Source: Trinickia dinghuensis
Lineage (GTDB): Bacteria > Pseudomonadota > Gammaproteobacteria > Burkholderiales > Burkholderiaceae
NCBI RefSeq assembly: GCF_003367175.1
Contig: NZ_QRGA01000003.1
Location: 62,681-126,680 of the forward strand
Direction: 5' to 3'
Length of the DNA stretch: 64,000 nucleotides
Shown here: positions 1 to 8,032 of the stretch, one piece after another
How the letters are laid out: the number at the start of each line of letters is the position of its first letter
Position numbering within the stretch: the stretch's first letter is position 1
Notes under the pieces: generated by a model
Databases searched by the model: none
Told to the model about the DNA's origin: nothing
The model's input: only the letters and a program-made list of their open reading frames with translations
Made by a program: the position numbers and the translations under genes

Positions 1-812
1 ACGGTGGCATCGATCCACATCGCGCACTTGCCGGAGGACATCAGCGTCAGGTTTTCGTTGAAGCCGTTCGAGCTCGCTCCCGGGGGGCCGTCCTTCTTCA
101 TCAGGTCGACATAGAAGTTGACGGCCTTTTTCCATTCCGGCGACGTGAGTTGAGCGTTCCACTTCTCGTCGAACCAGCGCCCGCCCTCGGTGTTCACGAG
201 CGTCGTCAGGTAGGCCATGTTCTCGCCCCATCCCGCCTTGCCGCGCAAGCAGATGCCGTAGACGCCGTTCGCCTTGTCGGTCAGCTTGTCGGCGAACTGA
301 GCGATCTGGTCGTAGGTCGGCTTCGGCGGCATCGTGAGGCCCTTTGCCGCGAACAGATCCTTGCGGTAGAAGGTCATCGAGCTTTCCGCGTAGAACGGCA
401 AGGCATACAGCGTGCCGTTGTACGAGAGGCTGTCGCGCACGGGCTTCATGACGTCGTTCACGTCATAGTCGGACGGCAGATTCGTCATCGGCGAAAGCCA
501 GCCGCGCTTGCCCCACTGCGGCGCCTCGTATGCGCCGATCATCATCACGTCGAACTGGCCGCTGCCGGTCGTGATGTCGGTCGTCGCGCGCTGGCGCAGC
601 ACGTTCTCTTCGAGCACGACCCAATTGAGCTTGATGTCGGGATTGCTCTTTTCGAACTCGGCGGAGAGCTTCTTCATCTCGATCATGTCGGGGTTGTTCA
701 CCACCGCGATCGTGATCGTGGCGGCCGACGCGGCCGTCGCCGTCAACGCGAGGGCGGCGGCGGCGATCGCGCGCCGCGTGAGTCGAACGGCAGAGCCGGA
801 ATTGCGTTGCAT
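1..812 (-). CDS. Sugar (polyol) ABC transporter substrate-binding protein, partial
   Basis: This gene encodes an extracellular solute-binding protein (family 1) that delivers a sugar or sugar alcohol to an ABC importer. The start is ATG at 812 with AAGGAG 8 bases upstream. Residues 1-31 form a cleavable signal peptide ending ATAASA. The mature part begins TITIAVVNNPDM and later has the binding-protein pattern PFYAESSMTFYRKDLF. About 270 codons are present; the C-terminal part lies beyond the left edge. It follows a polyol-type SDR dehydrogenase 71 bases upstream on the same strand. The family and this pairing resemble SmoE/MtlE sorbitol-mannitol uptake operons; the exact substrate is an inference. 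Confidence 0.88.
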   Translation of the reverse strand, partial: MQRNSGSAVRLTRRAIAAAALALTATAASAATITIAVVNNPDMIEMKKLSAEFEKSNPDIKLNWVVLEENVLRQRATTDITTGSGQFDVMMIGAYEAPQWGKRGWLSPMTNLPSDYDVNDVMKPVRDSLSYNGTLYALPFYAESSMTFYRKDLFAAKGLTMPPKPTYDQIAQFADKLTDKANGVYGICLRGKAGWGENMAYLTTLVNTEGGRWFDEKWNAQLTSPEWKKAVNFYVDLMKKDGPPGASSNGFNENLTLMSSGKCAMWIDAT

Positions 813-883
813 CTGATGTCTCCTTAAGTCTTGTACGTTGTGGTGGAAATGCACGTGCGCTCAAAGAGAAGCGCGGTTCGTAC

Positions 884-1660
884 TCAGCTCATCCAGTTGC
901 CGCCGTCGACGTTCAGCGTCTGCGCCGTGATGTAGTCGGCGTCGCTCGAAGCCAGAAAGAGCGCGGCGCCCGTGAGGTCGGCCGGCAAGCCCATGCGCCC
1001 GAGCGGCACCTCTTCGCCGACGAGGCGCTTCTTCTCGCCGAGCGGGCGATGTTCGTAGCGGGCGAACAGGGCATCGACCTGTTCCCACATCGGCGTGTCG
1101 ATAACGCCGGGGGCGATGCCGTTCACGTTGATTCGGTGCGGTGCGAGCGCAAGCGCGGCCGATTGCGTATAGCTGAGCACGGCGGCCTTCGTCGCGCAGT
1201 AATGCGAGACGAGCGCCTCGCCGCGGCGGCCGGCCTGCGAGGACATATTGACGATCTTGCCGCCGCGCCCTTGCTCGACCATGCGCTGCGCCACGGCTTG
1301 CATCAGGAAGAACATGCCCTTCACGTTGACCGCGAAGAGCGTGTCGAAGGTGTCCCACGATTCGTCGAGCAGCGGCCGCATGTCGAAGATCGCGGCGTTG
1401 TTGAACAGAATGTCGATGCCGCCGAAGCGGCCGACCGCCTGCTCGACGATCCGCGCGATGTCCTCGCGCCGCGTGACGTCGGCTCGCACGACGTGGACCG
1501 CGTCGGCATGACGCCTGGCGAGATCGGGGCAAATGGCGTCGGGGGATTTGACGTCGACGAGGATGCAGCGCGCGCCCTCTTGCAAATAGCGCTCGGCAAC
1601 GGCCTCGCCGATGCCGCTCGCCGCGCCCGTCAGTACCGCGACTTTGTCGTGCAATCTCAC
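884..1660 (-). CDS. SDR-family polyol dehydrogenase (sorbitol/L-iditol 2-dehydrogenase-like)
   Basis: This is a 258-residue short-chain dehydrogenase/reductase that probably oxidises a sugar alcohol to a ketose with NAD in the cytoplasm. Visible motifs are the cofactor loop TGAASGIG at residues 11-18, NNAA near 87-90, and the catalytic set S140/S141, Y154 and K158 (YCATK). The reading frame stays open upstream to 1792, but a GTG at 1660 with AGGAG 9 bases upstream gives the normal SDR length and an N-terminus starting just before the first beta strand, so I chose it. It leads an operon with the binding-protein gene at 812. Family assignment is firm; the sorbitol/iditol specificity comes from that neighbour. 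Confidence 0.88.
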   Translation of the reverse strand: MRLHDKVAVLTGAASGIGEAVAERYLQEGARCILVDVKSPDAICPDLARRHADAVHVVRADVTRREDIARIVEQAVGRFGGIDILFNNAAIFDMRPLLDESWDTFDTLFAVNVKGMFFLMQAVAQRMVEQGRGGKIVNMSSQAGRRGEALVSHYCATKAAVLSYTQSAALALAPHRINVNGIAPGVIDTPMWEQVDALFARYEHRPLGEKKRLVGEEVPLGRMGLPADLTGAALFLASSDADYITAQTLNVDGGNWMS

Positions 1661-1751
1661 GAACTTGTCTCCTGGGGTTAAGGGAACCCGTCTTTCTTGT
1701 TTCGTCTTTCTTGTGGTCTTGCGTTCTTTGCCGAGCGATCGCTCACTGATA

Positions 1752-1763
1752 GAGCAATTGCTC
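1752..1763. promoter_or_regulatory. Perfect 12-bp palindrome upstream of the polyol operon
   Basis: The sequence GAGCAATTGCTC is a perfect palindrome about 90 bases upstream of the dehydrogenase start, in the gap between the polyol operon and the divergent toxin-antitoxin pair. Its place and symmetry suit a sugar-responsive repressor or activator site. No regulator gene is in view, so the binding protein is unknown. Confidence 0.4.
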
Positions 1764-1872
1764 AGCTGTTGATCGAATGATCGGATACGCATCGGGGCCT
1801 GTCAAGGCGAGCCCTGCTTTTTCGATGTTGCGGTGCGCAATATTTCATTGGCCTTTCGGTCTATTGTGAAAT

Positions 1873-1899
1873 TGGACTAAACTAACGAAACTTAGTCCA
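1873..1899. promoter_or_regulatory. Inverted-repeat operator of the toxin-antitoxin pair
   Basis: GGACTAA (1874-1880) and TTAGTCC (1892-1898) form an inverted repeat with an 11-base spacer, ending 16 bases before the antitoxin start. Type II antitoxins usually bind such palindromes, alone or with the toxin, to repress their own promoter. That role is inferred from position and symmetry. Confidence 0.55.
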
Positions 1900-1914
1900 T
1901 CGAAACAAGACGCC

Positions 1915-2163
1915 ATGGAAATTGTGAACATCCACGAAGCAAAGACCCACCTCTCGCGGCTCGTCGATCAAGCCGCGCTCGGGGAGGCTTTCGTCATCGC
2001 CAAGGCGGGCAAGCCGCTCGTCAAGGTCGTCCCGCTCGATGCGCCCACTGCCGGGCAGCGTCGCCGTCTCGGATTTCTCGCAGGAGAAATCGCCGTGCCC
2101 GACGATTTCGATCGGATCGGCGCCGGCGAGATCGAGCATCTTTTTGGAGGGATCGGTACTTGA
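1915..2163 (+). CDS. Phd/YefM-family antitoxin
   Basis: This 82-residue protein is the antitoxin of a type II toxin-antitoxin module. It begins MEIVNIHEAKTHLSRLVDQA, the usual Phd/YefM N-terminus that forms the DNA-binding dimer, followed by a short strand (AGKPLVKVVPLD) and a flexible C-terminus that would wrap the toxin. It overlaps the toxin gene by four bases (TTGA), which implies translational coupling. The inverted repeat just upstream is the likely autoregulatory operator. No strong Shine-Dalgarno sequence is visible. The family call is confident; module activity is untested. Confidence 0.85.
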   Translation: MEIVNIHEAKTHLSRLVDQAALGEAFVIAKAGKPLVKVVPLDAPTAGQRRRLGFLAGEIAVPDDFDRIGAGEIEHLFGGIGT

Positions 2164-2546
2164 AACTGCTACTCGACACTCATCTATTGCTCTGGGCCGC
2201 CGGGCAGCCCGATCGGCTTTCGGCCAAGGCTTGCTCGTTGATCGAAGACGAAGCCAATACACTGCTGTTCAGTGCCGCGAGTCTCTGGGAGGTCACGATC
2301 AAGAGCGATCTTGGAAGAGCCGACTTCCGGGTGGACCCGCGACTGCTGCGCCGCGGGCTCATCGACAACGGCTACCTCGAGCTGCCCATCACGCATCATC
2401 ACGTCCTATCGCTGAAGGGCCTCCCGCCGCATCACCGGGATCCGTTCGACCGGATGCTCGTCGCGCAGTCGATCACCGAAGGCATCGCGCTCGTCACGAC
2501 GGATCCGGTTGTCGCACAGTACGAAGGGCTCGTGAAGCACGTGTGA
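2160..2546 (+). CDS. PIN-domain toxin (VapC-like ribonuclease)
   Basis: This is a 128-residue PIN-domain protein, the usual toxin partner of a Phd-type antitoxin. It starts with TTG at 2160, overlapping the antitoxin stop. Acidic residues expected to hold the active-site metal are visible: D6 in LLLDTHLLLW, E44 in SLWEVTIKS, and D94/D97 in HHRDPFDRML, with D115 in LVTTDP. VapC-type toxins cleave tRNA or other RNA; the target here cannot be read from sequence. Length and acidic residues are complete, so it looks intact. Confidence 0.87.
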   Translation: MKLLLDTHLLLWAAGQPDRLSAKACSLIEDEANTLLFSAASLWEVTIKSDLGRADFRVDPRLLRRGLIDNGYLELPITHHHVLSLKGLPPHHRDPFDRMLVAQSITEGIALVTTDPVVAQYEGLVKHV

Positions 2547-2854
2547 ACGCCGAAACGGTCTGTCCCCGGCTCATTCGCGCCCATTCGAGCCTTGTCGGCA
2601 AGCGAAAAAAAATGCGCGGGAAAACGGCCTTTATACGCAAAAAGAAATACACCTCATAAATGCCAGGACGCGCTCGCCCCGTCCGAAAGGACAGGTAGGC
2701 CCGCCGAGCCCTTGCCGGCGTCGCGGTACGTTCCACCGGTGGCCCAGCGCATATCGGCGTCGAAAAGGATGGAATAGGCCGTGGCGTCTTGTGCGCCTCG
2801 CACCTTGGCCCTACCGTTGAGCCACCCAATACAAGAGACAATGGAGCGAGACAC
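2547..2854 (+). other. 308-base gene-free leader before the permease
   Basis: No gene is supported here. The part nearest the toxin has an A-rich stretch (about 2606-2660) that could hold a promoter. The remainder is GC-rich with a short palindrome CCACCGGTGG at 2733-2742. The length of this leader before a xanthine/uracil-type permease leaves room for RNA-level control, but I could not recognise a known riboswitch by eye. A 48-codon open stretch on the minus strand (ending near 2654) lacks any supporting signal. Confidence 0.3.
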
Positions 2855-4252
2855 ATGCAATCGAACACGGTTCACCCGTGCGACGAGCAGTTGCCGTTTG
2901 GGCGACTGCTTACGCTCGGCATTCAGCACGTTTTGGTCATGTATGCGGGCGCGGTTGCCGTGCCACTCATCGTCGGTGGCGCCCTGAAGCTGCCGAAAGA
3001 TCAAGTCGCCTTTCTCATCAGCGCGGATCTTTTCTCCTGCGGCATCGCCACGCTGATTCAAACGCTCGGGCTGTGGATCTTCGGCATCCGCCTGCCCGTC
3101 ATCATGGGTTGCACGTTCGCCGCCGTCGGCCCGATGGTGGCGATCAGCACCAATCCGCAGCTGGGCATTCTCGACATCTTCGGCTCGACGATCGCGGCCG
3201 GCGCCATCGGTATCGTGCTGGCTCCCGCCATCGGCAGGATGCTGCGATTCTTCCCAACCGTCGTCGTCGGCTGCGTGATCTCGGTCATCGGCTTGTCGCT
3301 GATGGAAGTGGGGATCAATTGGGCCGCGGGCGGTGTCGGCAATCCCAATTACGGCGCGCCGCTGTTCCTCGGCTTGTCGCTGTTCGTGCTCGTGCTGATT
3401 CTGCTCATCAACAAGTTCTGCCGCGGCTTCATCGCCAACATTTCCGTGCTCATCGGCATCGTCGCGGGGTTCGTCGTTGCCGCCGCCACGGGACACGTCT
3501 CGTTCGACGGCGTGCGCGCAGCGCCCTGGGTCGGCATCGTCGCGCCCTTCCACTTCGGCTTCCCGCATTTCGACCCGCTTGCGATCGCGACGATGGTCAC
3601 CGTCATGTTCGTCACGTTCATCGAATCGACGGGCATGTTCCTCGCCGTGGGCGACATGGTCGGCCGCCCCGTCGATCGGCGCACGCTCGTGCGCGGGCTG
3701 CGGGTTGACGGGCTCGGCACGCTCGTCGGCGGCATCTTCAACTCATTCCCGCATACGTCGTTCTCGCAAAACGTCGGGCTCATCGGCGTCACCGGCGTCA
3801 AGAGCCGCTACGTCTGCGCCACGGGCGGCCTGATCCTCGTCACACTCGGACTGTTTCCGAAGATGGCGCAGGTCGTCGCCTCCGTGCCGCCGTTCGTACT
3901 CGGCGGCGCCGGCATCGTCATGTTCGGCATGGTCGCGGCCAACGGCATCAAGTCGCTCTCTCGCGTCGACTTCACGACGAATCCGCACAATCTGTTCATC
4001 GTCGCCGTGAGCATCGGGCTCGGCCTCGTGCCCGTGGTCTCGCCGAAGTTCTTCGCGCAATTGCCGCCCGCGCTTTCGCCGCTGCTGCACAGCGGCATCC
4101 TGCTCGCATCGGTGTCCGCGGTGCTGCTCAACGTCATCTTCAACGGTGTCTCCAGCAAGGACACCCACGAAAGCGAATATGAAACCTCGCACGACGAGCA
4201 CGAAAGCCGGCCCTCGACCCGACTCGAGCGGCGCGCAGCCGATGCGCACTGA
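2855..4252 (+). CDS. NCS2-family nucleobase permease (xanthine/urate or uracil type)
   Basis: This 465-residue inner-membrane protein imports a nucleobase with a cation. It has the multi-segment hydrophobic pattern of the NCS2 family, the conserved QH pair at residues 24-25 (GIQHVLVMYAGAVAVP), and the family signature around Q305-N306 (SQNVGLIGVTGVKSRY). The start is ATG at 2855 with GGAG upstream; the frame is open further upstream to 2789, but that adds a poor N-terminus. The N-terminal sequence looks closer to xanthine/urate permeases than to UraA; exact substrate is inferred. It stands alone and is followed by two strong hairpins. Confidence 0.88.
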   Translation: MQSNTVHPCDEQLPFGRLLTLGIQHVLVMYAGAVAVPLIVGGALKLPKDQVAFLISADLFSCGIATLIQTLGLWIFGIRLPVIMGCTFAAVGPMVAISTNPQLGILDIFGSTIAAGAIGIVLAPAIGRMLRFFPTVVVGCVISVIGLSLMEVGINWAAGGVGNPNYGAPLFLGLSLFVLVLILLINKFCRGFIANISVLIGIVAGFVVAAATGHVSFDGVRAAPWVGIVAPFHFGFPHFDPLAIATMVTVMFVTFIESTGMFLAVGDMVGRPVDRRTLVRGLRVDGLGTLVGGIFNSFPHTSFSQNVGLIGVTGVKSRYVCATGGLILVTLGLFPKMAQVVASVPPFVLGGAGIVMFGMVAANGIKSLSRVDFTTNPHNLFIVAVSIGLGLVPVVSPKFFAQLPPALSPLLHSGILLASVSAVLLNVIFNGVSSKDTHESEYETSHDEHESRPSTRLERRAADAH

Positions 4253-4267
4253 CTGAGCGATAAGTTC

Positions 4268-4340
4268 CGCCGCCTCGATGCGAGGCGGCGTATCGAAGAA
4301 GGGCGCGCGTCGAGCCGATCAGGCTCCACGCGCGCCCTTC
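4268..4340 (+). terminator. Two hairpins ending the permease transcript
   Basis: A perfect 10-bp stem (4268-4277 with 4281-4290, loop ATG) is followed by a 13-bp perfect stem (4298-4310 with 4328-4340) whose loop contains a further 5-bp stem. The second is followed by GCGTTTT, so it can act as a rho-independent terminator for the permease. Confidence 0.75.
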
Positions 4341-4410
4341 GCGTTTTCCATCTCGTGGAGTGACACTCGTCACGCTACAACCACCCTCAAGGCACCCTCC
4401 TCCATTTCAT

Positions 4411-4473
4411 CTGACGTTATCCGATAGTTAGTAGAACTAACCTATCGTTTATACCTAACTCGCCATACGTCAG
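4411..4473. promoter_or_regulatory. Nested inverted repeats in the flp leader
   Basis: An outer pair, CTGACGT (4411-4417) and ACGTCAG (4467-4473), encloses an inner hairpin-like pair, CGATAGTTAGT (4422-4432) and ACTAACCTATCG (4436-4447), matching except for one bulged base. This AT-richer block lies about 240-305 bases upstream of flp. It could be a regulator-binding region or an RNA structure near the 5' end of the Tad transcript; which one is not decided by the sequence. Confidence 0.45.
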
Positions 4474-4615
4474 AGGATTTCAAAACCCCGCTCCGCTCGA
4501 GTGCAAACCCTTGCGGCACAAGGCTTTCGAGGCGCCCTGAGATCGCCCTCGATTTATTCACACAAAACATTTCGACGAGAAATTTCGAGGGCCCGGACGG
4601 ATCTGTCTAAACCCT

Positions 4616-4629
4616 GGCAAACGTTTGCC
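4616..4629. promoter_or_regulatory. LacI/PurR-like 14-bp palindrome upstream of flp
   Basis: GGCAAACGTTTGCC is a perfect palindrome 86 bases before the flp start. The centre AAACGTTT is the core typical of LacI/PurR-family operators. This suggests a LacI-family regulator may act on the pilus operon; no such regulator is encoded in the window. The rest of the 463-base gap (4253-4715) holds the permease terminators and the nested repeats; I see no gene in it. Confidence 0.45.
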
Positions 4630-4715
4630 GTAAACAAAATTGGGAGCCTCTCTCCCCCACCCCGTTGCGAAAGTGGTCCTCATACCGCTTCGTCCATCAT
4701 TAAGGAGTCCTAACA

Positions 4716-4907
4716 ATGTTGCGTTTCCTACGGTCCCTTTCTCGCGACGAGCGCGGCGTCAGCGCGCTCGAATACTCGGTCCTGGCCGGCATCGTCGTCG
4801 TTGCCGTCGCGGCAGCAGGCACGATCTTCGGCGGCGCGACCGGCCTGCCCGCCCTCTTTCACAACCTGATCACCAACGTCACCGCCGTTCAGGCCAGCGG
4901 CAATTGA
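4716..4907 (+). CDS. flp: Flp-family type IVb pilin
   Basis: This 63-residue protein is the major subunit of the Flp/Tad adherence pilus. A short positively charged leader (MLRFLRSLSRDERG) precedes the cleavage site after G14. The mature protein starts VSALEY, giving the E5-Y6 pair typical of Flp pilins, followed by a hydrophobic helix rich in valine and alanine. AAGGAG lies 11 bases before the ATG. It is the first gene of a twelve-gene Tad operon and is separated by 82 bases from cpaA, consistent with its expected higher expression. Confidence 0.93.
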   Translation: MLRFLRSLSRDERGVSALEYSVLAGIVVVAVAAAGTIFGGATGLPALFHNLITNVTAVQASGN

Positions 4908-4989
4908 TGCCTTGATGCCGTTCGGCGGCAACGCCGAACGGCTCGTCTAGGCCGTATCCGGCTGTTATCGATCGAAAGGCAAACGCATC

Positions 4990-5523
4990 ATGGATGCAAT
5001 CGACGCCCTTGCCTGCGCCGTGTTGTCGATATTGGCCGTCTCCGATTTGCGTCGGCGCCGTCTGCCCAATGCGGCGGTCGCGGCCTACGCAGCGCTTTAT
5101 TTCATGCACGCGTGGCTCGCCGGCGAAAGCCGCGCCGGGCTCGAAGCGCATGTTGCGGCAGGCATCGGCGCGCTCGCATTCGCAGCCGTGCTGTTTCGCT
5201 TCGGATGGCTCGGCGGCGGCGACGCCAAGTTGTTCGCCGCCGTGTTCTTGTGGACGGGCCCGCTTCACGCGAGCGCCGTCTTCTTCGTCATCTCGCTGTC
5301 CGGATTGGTGCTCGCGCTAGCGCAGATGGCCTGCGGCCGGCTGCGCAGCCGCGCGAATGCCGGCGCGGCGCTCGCATGGCTCGCGCCCGCGCGCGGCGTG
5401 CCCTACGGCGTGGCGCTCGCGGCCGGCGGCATCGCTGCCCTGTGGCTGCCGCACGGACAAGCGCACGCAGTATCGCTGCATCAGGCGGCCTGGCTGCCCT
5501 CGATTCACGTACGGCTCACATAA
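4990..5523 (+). CDS. cpaA: Prepilin peptidase CpaA/TadV
   Basis: This is a 177-residue membrane aspartic protease that cuts the leader from Flp pilin and the TadE/G pseudopilins. It is the short form lacking the methyltransferase domain of PilD. The two catalytic aspartates are in SDLRRRRLPN (about residue 19) and in the GxGD-type motif GGGDAKLFAAVF (about residue 78). Several hydrophobic segments surround them. It lies between flp and cpaB, with a 15-base gap to cpaB. Confidence 0.92.
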   Translation: MDAIDALACAVLSILAVSDLRRRRLPNAAVAAYAALYFMHAWLAGESRAGLEAHVAAGIGALAFAAVLFRFGWLGGGDAKLFAAVFLWTGPLHASAVFFVISLSGLVLALAQMACGRLRSRANAGAALAWLAPARGVPYGVALAAGGIAALWLPHGQAHAVSLHQAAWLPSIHVRLT

Positions 5524-5538
5524 CGGAACGCCGTCGTC

Positions 5539-6567
5539 ATGCAAAACATCCTTAAGCTAGCCGGCCTCATCGTCATTGCCGCGATCGGCGCGTTCGTCTT
5601 GCGAGCGCTCTACATCACGGCATCGCGCCCGGGTCCCGCGAAGCCGCCCGCGACGGTGCGCATTCGCGCCGCCGCGGCCGACTTGCCCGACGGCCTGCTG
5701 CTGCGCGACAGCGACCTCGTCTGGAAGCGCGTCCCTCGCGCGGACGCACCGGCCGGCGCAATCGTCGAAGGTCAGCCCGACGGCGCGGACCTCAAAGGCG
5801 ATTTGCTGCGTCACGCCGTCCACGCCGGCACGCCGCTCGGCCCGGCCGACGTCATCTCGCCGAGTTCGCCGGGGTTCCTCGCCGCGGCGCTCAAACCCGG
5901 CATGCGGGCGATCTCCGTGGCGATCGACGACGTTTCCGGCAATGCGGGACTCATCGAACCGGGCGACTACGTCGACGTTCTGCTGACACAGCAGATCTCG
6001 GCCTCGCCGGGCGCCGCGAGCACGTCCGACCGCACCGTCGAGGCGGAAACGATCGCCGAACGGGTGCGCGTGCTCGCAGTAGGCACCGCGTTCACGCGGC
6101 CCAAGGATGACGAGAAGAAGCAGAGTCCGGCCAAAGCGCGCACCGTCACGTTCGAGGTCACGCCGCGCAGTGCCGAAGTCGTCACGGTTGCCGCGCATCT
6201 CGGCTCACTGTCGTTGGCGTTGCGCAGCTTCGCGACACGGGATCGCAACGCCGCGCCGGCGGAGGACGTGATGGAGCCGCAGATCCCGCCCGTCTGGGCG
6301 CGCGACGTCTCGCGCGGGCTGCGTGCGATGACGCCCGCGCCGCAGGCGACGGAAACCCACGCAGCCATGCCGAAGGCGGCCGCCGGCGTGCGGGACGTCG
6401 TCATCTATCGCGGGTCCAAGCAAACCGATTCGCTAGGCCTGCAAGGCGGCTCGGCCGGCTTGATGCCGCCGTTGCCGCCGGGCACGCCGACGGCCGCTCC
6501 GGCGGCACCCGCCACCGCCGCGCCGGCCGCCGCGCTCAGCGCGCCGAGCATTCATCCTGCTGCTTAG
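5539..6567 (+). CDS. cpaB: Flp pilus assembly protein CpaB/RcpC
   Basis: This 342-residue protein has one N-terminal membrane helix (residues 5-25) and a periplasmic part with a SAF-type domain (ATVRIRAAAADLPDGLLLRDSDLVW) followed by the RcpC domain (PGDYVDVLLTQQIS and later TVTFEVTPRSAEVVTVAA). CpaB/RcpC is an accessory periplasmic component of Tad pilus export that works with the secretin. The C-terminus is proline/alanine rich. It is nine bases from cpaC. Confidence 0.92.
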   Translation: MQNILKLAGLIVIAAIGAFVLRALYITASRPGPAKPPATVRIRAAAADLPDGLLLRDSDLVWKRVPRADAPAGAIVEGQPDGADLKGDLLRHAVHAGTPLGPADVISPSSPGFLAAALKPGMRAISVAIDDVSGNAGLIEPGDYVDVLLTQQISASPGAASTSDRTVEAETIAERVRVLAVGTAFTRPKDDEKKQSPAKARTVTFEVTPRSAEVVTVAAHLGSLSLALRSFATRDRNAAPAEDVMEPQIPPVWARDVSRGLRAMTPAPQATETHAAMPKAAAGVRDVVIYRGSKQTDSLGLQGGSAGLMPPLPPGTPTAAPAAPATAAPAAALSAPSIHPAA

Positions 6568-6576
6568 GATCACGAA

Positions 6577-8019
6577 ATGATTCTCCGCTTCACTCGACCT
6601 GTTGCGCGTCTCGGTCGCCTCGCGCCGCGGCCCTCGCACCCGTACCCCCGCTCGCGCTTGCTGGCGATTTTCGCGTGCCTAGCCTACGCCGCCGCTTGTT
6701 TTTGTCTGATGGCTGGGCCGGCCCACGCCGCCGACGAAGCCTCGGTGCTGTCGGTACCCGCGGGCGGCGGCGCGATGGTGCAGTTGCCCGAAGCGGCCGT
6801 GGCCGTCTTCGTGGCCGACCCCGACGTGGCCGACGTGCACGTGCCCACGCCGAAGACGGTGTTCGTGCTCGGCAAGAAGGCCGGCACGACGACGTTGTTC
6901 GCGCTGGGGGCCAACAATCGCCCCATCCTGCGCAAGACGATCATCGTCGCGATGGACACCGCATCGATCCAACGGCTGCTCGACGCACGCTTTCCTCAGT
7001 GGCGGTTGACCGTCACGAGCGCGCCCGGTTCGCTGATGGTGAGCGGGCACGTACCGAGCGCGGCCGACGCCGATGCGGTCGTGCAAACGCTGAAGCCCTA
7101 TCTGCACGGCCAGGAATCGCTAGTGAACCGGCTGACGCTGGCGCAGCCCATCCAAGTGCACCTTCGCGTGCGCATCACCGAAGTCGACCGCAACATCACG
7201 CAGCAGTTGGGCATCAACTGGAGTTCACTCGGCTCGAGCGGCAACTTCATCGGCGGACTATTCAGCGGCCGCACGCTGTTCGACCCGACATCGAAGCTGT
7301 TCGACCTCTCGTCGACCGGCGCCTTCTCCGTGCTCGGCGGCTTTCACACGAACAACGTGTCGATCGACGGGGTGCTCGACGCGCTCGATCAGGAAGGGTT
7401 GGTCACGATGCTCGCCGAGCCGAACCTCACGGCGATGTCGGGGCAAACCGCCAGCTTCCTCGCCGGCGGGGAATTCCCGATCCCGGTGGCGCAAGACACG
7501 ACGGGCGCCATCACGATCGAGTTCAAGCCGTACGGCGTCTCGCTCGACTTCACGCCGACGGTGCTCGCGAACAACCGTATCAGCCTCAAGGTACGGCCCG
7601 AAGTCAGCGAGATCGATCCGAACAACAGCGTGACGACCGGTTCGATCAAGGTGCCGGCCCTGACGGTGCGCCGAGTCGAGACGACGGTCGAGCTTTCGAG
7701 CGGACAAAGCTTCGCGATCGGCGGGCTGCTGCAAAGCAACAGCAGCGACGTGCTCTCGCAATTGCCCGGCCTCGGCCGGCTGCCCGTGATCGGCAAGCTG
7801 TTCTCGTCGAAGAATTATCTGAACAACAAGTCGGAAGTCGTCGTCATCGTGACGCCCTATATCGTGCAGCCCGTCGGTCCCGGTCAGACACGCGACGCGC
7901 TCGACAGCGTCACGCATCCGAGCAGCGACGTCGAGTACGCGCTGCAGCGCGCGCTCGGACTCGATCCGCTGGCCGGCGATGCACCCAGACTCGTCGGCGC
8001 CGCCGGCTTCGTCTACTGA
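6577..8019 (+). CDS. cpaC: Tad pilus secretin CpaC/RcpA
   Basis: This 480-residue outer-membrane secretin forms the exit pore of the Flp pilus. After a signal peptide (ending GPAHA near residue 50) comes the pilus-specific N-domain (VQLPEAAVAVFVADPDVADV), a BON-like region, and the C-terminal secretin domain with the conserved stretches LAEPNLTAMSGQTASFLAGG and LPGLGRLPVIGKLFSS. The unusually long start (about 25 arginine-rich residues before the hydrophobic core) may reflect a start slightly downstream, but the ATG at 6577 has AGGA before it. Confidence 0.93.
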   Translation: MILRFTRPVARLGRLAPRPSHPYPRSRLLAIFACLAYAAACFCLMAGPAHAADEASVLSVPAGGGAMVQLPEAAVAVFVADPDVADVHVPTPKTVFVLGKKAGTTTLFALGANNRPILRKTIIVAMDTASIQRLLDARFPQWRLTVTSAPGSLMVSGHVPSAADADAVVQTLKPYLHGQESLVNRLTLAQPIQVHLRVRITEVDRNITQQLGINWSSLGSSGNFIGGLFSGRTLFDPTSKLFDLSSTGAFSVLGGFHTNNVSIDGVLDALDQEGLVTMLAEPNLTAMSGQTASFLAGGEFPIPVAQDTTGAITIEFKPYGVSLDFTPTVLANNRISLKVRPEVSEIDPNNSVTTGSIKVPALTVRRVETTVELSSGQSFAIGGLLQSNSSDVLSQLPGLGRLPVIGKLFSSKNYLNNKSEVVVIVTPYIVQPVGPGQTRDALDSVTHPSSDVEYALQRALGLDPLAGDAPRLVGAAGFVY

Positions 8020-8032
8020 ATGGAGAGCGTCG

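Noticed and set aside
2654-2860. Minus-strand open frame before the permease with protein-like composition
   Set aside because: No start signal, no conserved domain, and it overlaps the permease gene on the other strand for most of its length.
4614-4630. A sigma-54-like element (TGGCA...TTGC) before flp
   Set aside because: The spacing between the GG and GC elements is one base short, and the sequence is better explained as a perfect palindrome.
4501-4713. A 70-codon open frame in the flp leader
   Set aside because: No ribosome-binding site or conserved features; it overlaps palindromic elements and ends just before flp.
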